14,338 nt of DNA, taken from Desulfobacteraceae bacterium (GTDB taxonomy: Bacteria > Desulfobacterota > Desulfobacteria > Desulfobacterales > Desulfosarcinaceae). Position 1 is the stretch's first letter; each line of letters opens with the position of its first letter. The position numbers and the translations under genes were made by a program. Positions 6,834 to 13,204 of this stretch are shown here, piece by piece. Location of the stretch: contig JALVQM010000273.1 of the NCBI GenBank assembly GCA_027025615.1, positions 1 to 14,338 of the forward strand, read 5' to 3'. The notes beneath the pieces were generated by a model that worked only from the letters and a program-made list of their open reading frames with translations, did not search any database and had not been told where the DNA came from.

Positions 6834-8441
6834 TCAGCTATCGCTGTTTGACTCCACCAGTTCCCTGAAAAATCCCTTGTCCTCGCAAAACATAAGGCCA
6901 TCTTCAAAAGAAATCCTGCCTTGTCTGCAAAGGCGGGCAAGATCAATATCTATGGAAGTAAAATCCTCGGTCCCGGTTTGCATCTGGGCCCTGATCTGGT
7001 GTGTTTTCCCTTCCCGGATAAACTTGCGCAACCTGTGGGTATTTATCAGCTTTTCCAGAGCCAGAACACGTCCTGGTTCCTGCTGTTTCGGCACCAGGCG
7101 CTGGGATAAAGAAAGAAGAAGCGAGTCGGATAACATGGTTCTTATAAGGGCCTGCTCGTAAGGTTCAAACATGTTTATGACCCTTTCAATCACTGCCGTT
7201 GCGCTGTCAGCATGGGCAGTTGAAAGTACCAGATGACCGGAACCGGCTGCCTGGAGAGCAATCCTGAAAGTCTCCCTGTCACGCATTTCTCCTATAACGA
7301 TTACATCCGGGGCCTGGCGGAAAATATTACGCAGACCTTCAACGAAACTGGGAGAATCGCTTCCTATCTCACGCTGGCAAATGTTGCTTCTTTTATGCTT
7401 ATGCAAGTATTCAACCGGATCTTCCAGTGAAATGATATTACAACCTCTCCTTGAATTGATGATGTCAACCATGGCTGCCAGAGTGGTGGACTTGCCATGG
7501 CCGGCAGGGCCACAAATCAGGATCAACCCTGTCGGCCGAAGAGCATAATCTGCCAGCCACTGGGGCAGGTTCAGCTGTTCAAGAGAAGGCACGTTGTCAA
7601 GAATCGGGCGAATGGCGATAGACACTGATCCCCTCTGGCGATAAGCCGTTATCCTGAAACGACCGATCCCCTTGTATACCGCACTGAAACCATAGTCCCC
7701 GGCTCGCCGGAAAATATCCCAGCCCTGCTTTGACATCAACTCGTACGCATACCCTTCACAGTCCTTGGGCGATAAGGAAGGCAAAGCCAACCTTTTAAGC
7801 TTGTTACCCATTTTAAGTGAAGGAGGAGCACCGGCACAGATCAGCATGTCATTTGCCTGGGACTTGATCAAATAGCGCAAAAGCGAGGAAAGCTTGGGAG
7901 AATCGGTTCCTTTCTCAAGGGCCACAAGTTCTGCCAAAGCTTGGCCATCGATCTGGCATGACACATCTGACCTGAGGTGTTCCAGGGCGGCCTTCATCAT
8001 GAAAGCCGGGACGACCACAGGCTTGACCTTCCTGCCCAGCAAAAATTCGACCTCATTGATGGCTGTAAAATCCTGGGGGTTGATCATTGCCAGGGTAACC
8101 ACCTGGCCGTCATCTGTAAGGGGCAAAATATTGTAGGTTTCAAGTTTTTCCATGGGAATAAGGCCAAGCACACCTCGTTCAATCTTCTGCTTGAACAGGT
8201 TGACGGCCGGCACTTGGAATTTCATCCTCAGGTACTCTAAAAGCTCTTCAATATCCACGAATCCCATTTCAATCAAAAGGGAACCAAGGTGACCGCCGAC
8301 CTGTGCCTGGCGTTTTAAAACCTGTTGCAACTGGTTTTCGTTGATTACCCCTCCACTTATCAATTGTTCTCCCAGACGCTTTGGTGACCTGCGATCATTC
8401 TTACGGTTTTCTTTCTGTTTCCGATCCGGTTGCTCAGCCAT
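6834..8441 (-). CDS. PilT-class type IV pilus retraction ATPase with N-terminal MshEN domain
   Basis: This 535-residue protein fuses an MshEN domain to a PilT-like secretion ATPase. Residues 22-72 match the two MshEN half-motifs: RLGEQLISGG...LQQVLKRQ and then HLGSLLIEMG...EELLEYL. MshEN domains bind c-di-GMP. The PilT part starts near 184 (LSSLLRYLIKSQANDM), with Walker A GPAGHGKST (311-319; GPTGSGKST is usual), Asp box SLEDPVE (338-344), Walker B DVIVIGEMRD (379-388), His box AGSGHLVLSTAHA (399-411) and the PilT signature IREGKTHQI (475-483). PilT hexamers power pilus retraction at the inner-membrane base; ordinary PilT is about 340-370 residues without MshEN. The tetracysteine zinc motif usual in PilB is not seen. 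The start is ATG 8441, with GGAG five bases before it; a TTG at 8474 lies upstream of that site and is rejected. No other pilus gene is in the window. Retraction driven or gated by c-di-GMP is an inference. Confidence 0.9.
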   Translation of the reverse strand: MAEQPDRKQKENRKNDRRSPKRLGEQLISGGVINENQLQQVLKRQAQVGGHLGSLLIEMGFVDIEELLEYLRMKFQVPAVNLFKQKIERGVLGLIPMEKLETYNILPLTDDGQVVTLAMINPQDFTAINEVEFLLGRKVKPVVVPAFMMKAALEHLRSDVSCQIDGQALAELVALEKGTDSPKLSSLLRYLIKSQANDMLICAGAPPSLKMGNKLKRLALPSLSPKDCEGYAYELMSKQGWDIFRRAGDYGFSAVYKGIGRFRITAYRQRGSVSIAIRPILDNVPSLEQLNLPQWLADYALRPTGLILICGPAGHGKSTTLAAMVDIINSRRGCNIISLEDPVEYLHKHKRSNICQREIGSDSPSFVEGLRNIFRQAPDVIVIGEMRDRETFRIALQAAGSGHLVLSTAHADSATAVIERVINMFEPYEQALIRTMLSDSLLLSLSQRLVPKQQEPGRVLALEKLINTHRLRKFIREGKTHQIRAQMQTGTEDFTSIDIDLARLCRQGRISFEDGLMFCEDKGFFRELVESNSDS

Positions 8442-8446
8442 TTTTA

Positions 8447-8458
8447 CTCCATCTCCTT
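8447..8458 (-). promoter_or_regulatory. Ribosome binding site fixing the PilT-like start
   Basis: The minus strand reads AAGGAG, AT, GGAG, then TAAAA and ATG at 8441. This places the start 33 bases inside the longest open frame, which begins only with an unsupported TTG. Confidence 0.75.
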
Positions 8459-8599
8459 CTGAAAAGTTCTGCAAGACCTGGTTTCCGGGGCACCGCTAAT
8501 CATTGTCATGTCACAGGTTGGCCGGCCACTTGGAAAAAATGAAATTTTGAGGCCTGGCTAAACTTTTCTGCTTTACGTACCGATATGTATTTCGTCACA

Positions 8600-8629
8600 T
8601 TGATCTTTCGATCATGGCAATATTATGTT
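8600..8629 (+). promoter_or_regulatory. Possible promoter/operator for the cyclic-nucleotide-binding gene
   Basis: TTGATC (8600-8605) could act as a -35, with TATTAT (8621-8626, 15-base spacing) or TATGTT (8624-8629, 18-base spacing) as -10. An inverted repeat, TGATC-TTTC-GATCA (8601-8614), overlaps the -35 and could be an operator. Both are weak calls in the divergent region between the PilT-like and CNBD genes. Confidence 0.28.
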
Positions 8630-8676
8630 AAACTGAACTAATTTAACAGTATACCTTAAGCCGGGCCTGTAACAAA

Positions 8677-9156
8677 GTGAAAACAGAACTTGATCATAAA
8701 TCGTTGTGTGATTTTATTATCGACTTGCCGCTTTTCCACAGCCTGGACCGGGAAGAAATCGATATCCTTGCTGACTATATGCAGATAATAGAGATTTCCG
8801 CAGGTCAGACCCTTTTCAATCAGTGGGACAGGGCAGACTACGTCTGTTTTATAGAAAGCGGCGCCTTAAACGTCTTGAAAAAGAACAGCCCCGACATATA
8901 CCGGCCGCTAACAACCTTGAAAAGGGGCCGTTCAATCGGGGAAATGTCAATCATTGACAATTTCCCGAGATCAGCAGCTGTCGTAGCCCAGCAGGACAGC
9001 AGGCTTGTCCTGTTGTATCGTGATGCTTTCCAGCGCTTGATTGATGAACATAACTCCATCGGCGTAAAAATATTGAAAGGACTGGCACGTTTGTTGAGTG
9101 TCAACCTGCAGAAGACATCCAGCCGACTTGCCGACAACATGCTCCCTATGGGATAA
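8677..9156 (+). CDS. Stand-alone cyclic-nucleotide-binding-domain (Crp-like sensor fold) protein
   Basis: This 159-residue protein consists almost only of a cNMP-binding beta-barrel with its flanking helices. LPLFHSLDREEIDILADYM (17-35) is the usual entry helix, FIESGALNVL (58-67) is a core strand turn, and the phosphate-binding cassette reads SIGEMSIIDNFPRSAAV (86-102), keeping the key E89 and R98. There is no DNA-binding helix-turn-helix, so it is not a Crp-type transcription factor. It probably senses a cyclic nucleotide and acts through a partner, or has lost binding. A GTG at 8677 starts it; the frame closes upstream at 8644-8646 with no ATG or GTG between, and no strong Shine-Dalgarno is visible. 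The next gene, a small membrane protein, follows by 16 bases, suggesting one operon and perhaps a partnership. It diverges from the PilT-like gene across about 235 bases. Confidence 0.85.
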   Translation: MKTELDHKSLCDFIIDLPLFHSLDREEIDILADYMQIIEISAGQTLFNQWDRADYVCFIESGALNVLKKNSPDIYRPLTTLKRGRSIGEMSIIDNFPRSAAVVAQQDSRLVLLYRDAFQRLIDEHNSIGVKILKGLARLLSVNLQKTSSRLADNMLPMG

Positions 9157-9172
9157 GGATCAGGAAAATTAA

Positions 9173-9736
9173 ATGAACTTCCGCAAACATCTGGAAACAT
9201 CCTGGCATCTGTTTGTAGAGCACCTGATGATTTTGATCTTCATGACCCTTGCCATGATGGTAGTAAGCGCACTTACCCTTGGAATCCTTGCCCCGGCGGT
9301 TGCCGCAGGATATATAAACTCGATCATAGGACTTGTACGCCAGGGACGCGAGCCGTCGATCCAGGACATATTTTCGCAAATGCGTCTATGGCTGCCTTTG
9401 CTGGCTTTTGCAATAGCCGCAATGATACTCTGCCTGATAGGTTATGTCATCTTTTTCCCGTTTGGCATCCTGATCGCCTGTGCACTTACCTTTGCCTGTA
9501 TATATGTCTTGCCATTGATGTGCGATCAACAATTAGGGTTGCAGGAAGCAATCCGCAAAAGCTGGAAGATGGCTGTATCCGGTGAGATAATAGACCATCT
9601 GGTCCTGGTTGTCCTTTTTCTTGGTATTTCGGCCATCGGGGGATCTGTATTCATCGGCAGCTTCGTTACCACCCCTTTTGCGACCATCTTGTTGGCCTCG
9701 GTTTACACAGAAAAGGTCAACCAGCAGCCATATTGA
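9173..9736 (+). CDS. Small polytopic inner-membrane protein
   Basis: This 187-residue hydrophobic protein has about five membrane segments: roughly 17-39, 41-54, 73-93, 95-117 and 143-176. Segment two (APAVAAGYINSIIGLVRQG) and the cytosolic-looking loop LGLQEAIRKSWKMAVSGE (121-138) recall the DUF4013/DUF975-like group of bacterial integral membrane proteins of unknown function. No transport or catalytic motif is seen. The ATG has AGGA seven bases upstream. It follows the cyclic-nucleotide-binding gene by 16 bases and probably shares its transcript; a link between ligand sensing and this membrane protein is possible but unproven. It converges with the small gene at 9761 across 24 bases. Confidence 0.75.
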   Translation: MNFRKHLETSWHLFVEHLMILIFMTLAMMVVSALTLGILAPAVAAGYINSIIGLVRQGREPSIQDIFSQMRLWLPLLAFAIAAMILCLIGYVIFFPFGILIACALTFACIYVLPLMCDQQLGLQEAIRKSWKMAVSGEIIDHLVLVVLFLGISAIGGSVFIGSFVTTPFATILLASVYTEKVNQQPY

Positions 9737-9760
9737 CTGTTGCCGGGCTGTTGAAAATGC

Positions 9761-10045
9761 TTATTGGTCCTCGTAGGATTCTTCCAGCTCCTGAAGTTTC
9801 TCTTCATCCACCAGGCCCAACTTCAACAAAACCTGGCCAATTCCGTCCCGCCGCAGGTCATCGACATCCATGACCTTTTCAGGACTCTTGTGGTCAAGGC
9901 TGTAAAAAGTATAATTGAGGGTCAACTGACTTTTTTTCAGCAAAGTAAAAGAACGCCCGAAGTAAATAATATGATAACTCATCAGAAAATAACCCACAGC
10001 AATGACCAGGGCGTAGATCAGATACTGCTTTATCCGTTCTCCCAT
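9761..10045 (-). CDS. Small single-pass membrane protein with MshEN-half-like C-terminus
   Basis: This 94-residue protein has one membrane helix (about 7-28, KQYLIYALVIAVGYFLMSY), a basic N-terminus and a polar tail. The last 30 residues (RRDGIGQVLLKLGLVDEEKL and what follows) match one half of the MshEN pattern, LGxxLxxxGxxxxxxL, as found twice in the N-terminal domain of the PilT-like protein in this window; the residue before the first conserved Gly is Ile, not Leu. A single half would not be expected to form the normal c-di-GMP site alone but could dimerise or pair with another protein. The start is ATG 10045, preceded by GAGGAGGG at eight bases, which excludes the longer frame beginning at 10177. 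The family is unknown to me. The MshEN likeness is motif-level only. Confidence 0.7.
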   Translation of the reverse strand: MGERIKQYLIYALVIAVGYFLMSYHIIYFGRSFTLLKKSQLTLNYTFYSLDHKSPEKVMDVDDLRRDGIGQVLLKLGLVDEEKLQELEESYEDQ

Positions 10046-10053
10046 GGGCAGAA

Positions 10054-10061
10054 CCCTCCTC
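10054..10061 (-). promoter_or_regulatory. Strong ribosome binding site fixing the small membrane protein start
   Basis: GAGGAGGG on the minus strand, eight bases before ATG 10045, selects this start and shortens the frame by 44 codons. Confidence 0.75.
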
Positions 10062-10185
10062 GGTATGGTTGATTTCGAACTGCGCAGGTTGCAGGCTAAC
10101 AAGATGTAATTACAATCTATGTCAGTATTCAGACGTCTTGAGTGTATAATTGTACAGGCAAATCGGCTTCCTTGCAACCATGTCC

Positions 10186-10201
10186 GTCCATGTCAATGGA
10201 C
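10186..10201. promoter_or_regulatory. Perfect inverted repeat upstream of speE
   Basis: GTCCAT-GTCA-ATGGAC is a perfect 6-4-6 palindrome in the divergent region between the small membrane protein and speE. It could be an operator or a small hairpin. A possible -35 TTGACT lies at 10233-10238 with only a poor -10 (TAATGG, 10256-10261), and a perfect -10-like TATAAT lies at 10145-10150 without a good -35. Confidence 0.25.
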
Positions 10202-10273
10202 TTTGATGAGTGTACCAGGGCTGCAATCGGACTTGACTCTGTTTTAAAAGTCGGTTAATGGCGCTGTCGCGTA

Positions 10274-11155
10274 ATGGATAACAACAAAACGGATGTAAGC
10301 GGCATGGATAAGTTCACGGAAACACTTTATGACAGCTATGGACAGGAGTTTCGGGTCGACGAATTGTTGTTTGAAGACAAAACAGAGCACCAGCACCTGG
10401 TTATCTTTCACAATGCCTCCTTCGGAAAGGTTATGGCCCTGGACGGAGTAATCCAGACTACTGAAAAGGATGAATTCATCTACCACGAAATGATCACCCA
10501 CGTGCCCCTGATAGCCCACGGTAAAGCCAGCGACGTGCTGGTAATCGGGGGCGGTGATGGTGCTACTGCCCGTGAAGCGGCCAAACATCAATCGGTCAAC
10601 AGAATTGTCATGGTTGAAATCGACTCCAGGGTTATCGAGATTTGTCGTAAATATTTACCCAACCACAGTGCCGGTGTCTTTGACGACCCCCGGCTTGAAT
10701 TGGTCATTGACGACGGTCTTGATTATGTCTCCCGGACTTCGGAAAAATTTGACGTTATTATAACAGACTCAACAGACCCCATCGGACCTGCAGAATCGCT
10801 GTTTAGTGAAAAATTTTACCGGCAATGTAATCGTTGTTTAAAACCAGGCGGCATTCTGGTAACCCAAAACGGGGTTTGCTTCATGCAACTTGATGAAGCC
10901 GTCACTACTGCCGGCCATTTCAGGTCAATTTTTTCAGACTGGCATTTCTACTCCGCATCAGTGCCAACATATGTTGGTGGAATAATGGTCTTTGGATGGG
11001 CCACCAACAATCAGCTTCTGCGCCGGCATAAAATTTCCGAAATCAAACTGCGCCACTTGCAAACCGGTATCCAGACCAGGTATTATACACCTGAGGTTCA
11101 TTGCGCCTCCTTTGCCTTGCCCGGATATTTTCTTGAAGCCATTGGAAAAGTCTGA
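10274..11155 (+). CDS. speE: Spermidine synthase (polyamine aminopropyltransferase)
   Basis: The 293-residue product transfers the aminopropyl group of decarboxylated S-adenosylmethionine to putrescine, giving spermidine and methylthioadenosine. It aligns almost end to end with E. coli SpeE as I recall it. ALDGVIQTTEKDEFIYHEM (55-73) is the substrate-gate region, LVIGGGDGATARE (89-101) the nucleotide site with E115 after it, DSTDPIGPAESLF (165-177) carries the catalytic Asp, and PTYVGGIM closes the polyamine pocket. The start is ambiguous: ATG 10274 and ATG 10304 both give a sensible N-terminus and neither has a clear Shine-Dalgarno. The ornithine decarboxylase gene begins one base after the stop, so the two are surely co-translated and complete a putrescine-to-spermidine branch. 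No speD is visible in the window. Confidence 0.96.
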   Translation: MDNNKTDVSGMDKFTETLYDSYGQEFRVDELLFEDKTEHQHLVIFHNASFGKVMALDGVIQTTEKDEFIYHEMITHVPLIAHGKASDVLVIGGGDGATAREAAKHQSVNRIVMVEIDSRVIEICRKYLPNHSAGVFDDPRLELVIDDGLDYVSRTSEKFDVIITDSTDPIGPAESLFSEKFYRQCNRCLKPGGILVTQNGVCFMQLDEAVTTAGHFRSIFSDWHFYSASVPTYVGGIMVFGWATNNQLLRRHKISEIKLRHLQTGIQTRYYTPEVHCASFALPGYFLEAIGKV

Positions 11156-11156
11156 A

Positions 11157-12350
11157 ATGCAACCCACAACTGTCAAACAGGGAGTCAAAGGCCATTACTA
11201 CCGGAAACTGGCTGAAACCTACGGCACCCCGGCGCTGCTGATAGATTGCCGGATGGTTCGCCATCAATATCTGTTGCTCAAGTCCGCCTTACCTGACGTG
11301 CATCTGTACTATGCTATCAAGGCCCTGCCCCATCCCAAGGTAATTGAGGTCCTGGCAGCTTTGGGCGCAGGTTTTGAAATTGCCAGTAGCGGAGAGATAA
11401 ATCTGCTGCACCGGGCCCGGATCGCTCCCAGGACAACGATTCATACTCATCCAATCAAGCGCGACCCGGATATCCGCCAGGCCTTGCGCTTCGGCTGCAC
11501 AACATTCGTAATCGACAATACCGAAGAATTGCTCAAATTCATACCTTACAAACACCGGGTCGGTCTGCTGCTGCGCCTGAGTTTTCAAAGCAGCGACGCA
11601 GTAGTTGATCTATCGCGCAAGTTTGGCTGCTGCCCGGACGATGCCCCTGGACTTATCCACCTGGCAGCCCGGCTTGGCATACATATCAAGGGCTTGACCT
11701 TTCATGCAGGTTCACAGTGCACCAACCCCAGCATGCACGTCCATGCCATCAACGTCTGTAATCAAATAATCCGTCAAAGCCGCGGCCTGGGAGCGGCCCC
11801 CATGAGCATGCTGGATATTGGCGGCGGATTCCCGGTAGCCTATGATAGCCGTATCCCGGACATAGAAACGTTCACCGCTCCCATCCGGCAGGCTTTGAAC
11901 CAGTTGCCTCCAAACGTGAGGGTGGCTGCCGAACCCGGTCGATTCCTTGTTGCTCCTGCAGGCACTGCAATGATGAGTATAATCGGAAAAGCCTGGCGAA
12001 ACGACCGGCTCTGGTATTATCTGGATGACGGTATTTATGGGTTGTTTAGCGGGCAGGTTTTCGACCATGCACGTTATCCAATGGAAATATTTTCTACATC
12101 CCCAAAAGTTTATCCCAGCGTCCTGGCCGGACCAACCTGCGACAGTATCGATGTAATTGTCGAAGACGTCATGCTTCCGGAACTTGAAATCGGCGAAATT
12201 GTCATCGGCCGTCAGATGGGAGCCTATACAGCGGCTTCAGCAACAAGCTTCAATTCATTGCCACCAGCCAAAGTCGTGGTCATTGACAGCCGGCAAACCC
12301 GGTCTCTGGAAACCGGCAGGGCAGACATTGCCGGGCAGACACAAAATTAA
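11157..12350 (+). CDS. Fold III (eukaryotic-type) PLP-dependent ornithine decarboxylase
   Basis: This 397-residue enzyme of the alanine-racemase-fold decarboxylase family probably turns ornithine into putrescine. Visible sites are YYAIKALPHP (51-60, PLP lysine K55), RKFGCCPDD (154-162), FHAGSQC (182-188), DIGGGFP (220-226), AEPGRF (258-263, PLP phosphate), and the dimer-crossing GPTCDSID (325-332) with catalytic C328, followed by MGAYTAASATSFN (354-366). GPTCDxxD is the ornithine decarboxylase signature and separates it from diaminopimelate, arginine and carboxynorspermidine decarboxylases; a dual lysine/ornithine specificity cannot be excluded. The start is ATG 11157, one base after the speE stop; the frame is open further upstream, but that part lies inside speE. 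The product feeds the spermidine synthase just before it. The enzyme is unrelated in fold to E. coli SpeC. Confidence 0.9.
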   Translation: MQPTTVKQGVKGHYYRKLAETYGTPALLIDCRMVRHQYLLLKSALPDVHLYYAIKALPHPKVIEVLAALGAGFEIASSGEINLLHRARIAPRTTIHTHPIKRDPDIRQALRFGCTTFVIDNTEELLKFIPYKHRVGLLLRLSFQSSDAVVDLSRKFGCCPDDAPGLIHLAARLGIHIKGLTFHAGSQCTNPSMHVHAINVCNQIIRQSRGLGAAPMSMLDIGGGFPVAYDSRIPDIETFTAPIRQALNQLPPNVRVAAEPGRFLVAPAGTAMMSIIGKAWRNDRLWYYLDDGIYGLFSGQVFDHARYPMEIFSTSPKVYPSVLAGPTCDSIDVIVEDVMLPELEIGEIVIGRQMGAYTAASATSFNSLPPAKVVVIDSRQTRSLETGRADIAGQTQN

Positions 12351-12380
12351 CCCGACCGGCAGCCAAACCAGGCTTGACTG

Positions 12381-12416
12381 AAAATAAAAAAGGAGTCCTC
12401 CTGAAATAGGGACTCC
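12381..12416 (-). terminator. Rho-independent terminator after tRNA-Leu
   Basis: On the minus strand GGAGTCC (12416-12410) pairs with GGACTCC (12398-12392), a 7-bp GC-rich stem with an 11-base loop, followed at once by TTTTTTATTTT (complement of 12391-12381). It ends transcription about 14 bases beyond the tRNA 3' end. On the plus strand the hairpin lacks a U-run, so it would be a poor terminator for the decarboxylase. Confidence 0.85.
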
Positions 12417-12429
12417 CTTGGACTTCTCA

Positions 12430-12517
12430 TGGTGCCGGAGGAGAGACTCGAACTCTCAAGGGCGTAAAGCCCGGCGGATTTTGAGTCCGCTGCGTTTACC
12501 AGTTTCACCACTCCGGC
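12430..12517 (-). tRNA. tRNA-Leu (anticodon CAA)
   Basis: The 88-base minus-strand sequence folds as a class II tRNA. The acceptor stem is GCCGGAG/CTCCGGC and the D-arm holds TGGTGAAACTGGTAAAC. The anticodon stem is GCGGA/TCCGC with loop CTCAAAA, so the anticodon CAA sits at 12483-12481 and reads UUG. A long variable arm (GGGCTTTACGCCC) and T-arm with GTTCGAGTC follow. The discriminator is A, as expected for Leu, and CCA is encoded. It lies 36 bases downstream of tsaC on the same strand and just before an intrinsic terminator, so it may be processed from the purDE-tsaC transcript. Confidence 0.97.
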
Positions 12518-12553
12518 GGCAATGGCGGTTTATAATCAAATCGCCCGGCCTTG

Positions 12554-13204
12554 TCAACCAAGTTTGCGCAAGCTTTCCGCCCTGGCCAGGATCTGCTCAG
12601 CCGATACCCTGCCCGGCCTGATGATCCGGGCAACACCATCTTGTACTGCAACAACCGTAGATGGCCCTTTGGCGGGCAACGGTCCGGCATCAAGAATCAT
12701 GTCAACCGCCCGGGCCAGTTCCCTGTCGATTGCCTCGATCCGGTCCACAGCCGGGCAACCGGAAATATTTGCCGATGTTCCGGTTACCGGACGTCCTAAA
12801 CGCTTTAGCAATGTTTCTGTAAGCCCATGGGCAACCAGTCTTACCCCGATGGTAGAACCACCGCCAAGCAAAGCCCGGGGGACCGTCTGTGCAGCAGGAA
12901 CAACAAAGGTCACCGCCCCGGGCCAGAAAGTATCCATCAAGGCCATGGTCAAAGAATCCAGCCCGGCGCAAACCTGCTCTACCTGCTGCCTGCTGCCTGC
13001 CAGTACAGAAACAGGCTTCAAGGCACTTCGGCGTTTAATGGTAATTACCCTTTGCACCGCTTCCGGGTTGCAGGCATCGGCTGCCAGACCGTAAAGACCG
13101 GAGGTAGGTACCACCACCGTGCCACCGGATCTGAGCACAGCAACCGCTTTTTCCAGTATGTTCTCGAAACCAGGCCCCGGGTCAACCTTGAATATATTAG
13201 ACAA
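12554..13204 (-). CDS. tsaC: Threonylcarbamoyl-AMP synthase (TsaC/YrdC/Sua5 family, short form)
   Basis: This protein of about 216 residues belongs to the YrdC/Sua5 family, which makes threonylcarbamoyl-AMP from threonine, bicarbonate and ATP for the t6A37 modification of ANN-decoding tRNAs. Seen are VVVPTSGLYGLAADA (PTxTxYGL signature), the basic IKRRSALKPVSVLA that binds ATP, FWPGAVTFVVPA, and RPVTGTSANISG near the end of the catalytic core. The C-terminal Sua5 domain is absent, so it is the short TsaC type. There is no ATG: TTG 13204, nine bases after AAGG, is the best start, and TTG 13213 the alternative. Either way the gene overlaps the stop of purDE (13199-13197), indicating translational coupling. 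The tRNA-Leu gene follows; it decodes UUG and is not itself a t6A substrate, so their linkage may be only transcriptional. Confidence 0.9.
   Translation of the reverse strand: MSNIFKVDPGPGFENILEKAVAVLRSGGTVVVPTSGLYGLAADACNPEAVQRVITIKRRSALKPVSVLAGSRQQVEQVCAGLDSLTMALMDTFWPGAVTFVVPAAQTVPRALLGGGSTIGVRLVAHGLTETLLKRLGRPVTGTSANISGCPAVDRIEAIDRELARAVDMILDAGPLPAKGPSTVVAVQDGVARIIRPGRVSAEQILARAESLRKLG

Noticed and set aside
10046..10177. Longer form of the small membrane protein
   Set aside because: GAGGAGGG eight bases before ATG 10045 gives a far better start, and the extra residues are not membrane-protein-like.
10992..11156. N-terminal extension of the ornithine decarboxylase
   Set aside because: It lies wholly within speE in another frame and reads as low-quality sequence; ATG 11157 directly after speE fits the family N-terminus.
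12418..12621. Plus-strand open frame with RRRDSNSQ-like start
   Set aside because: This is the well-known artefact of translating the antisense strand of a tRNA, here tRNA-Leu(CAA).
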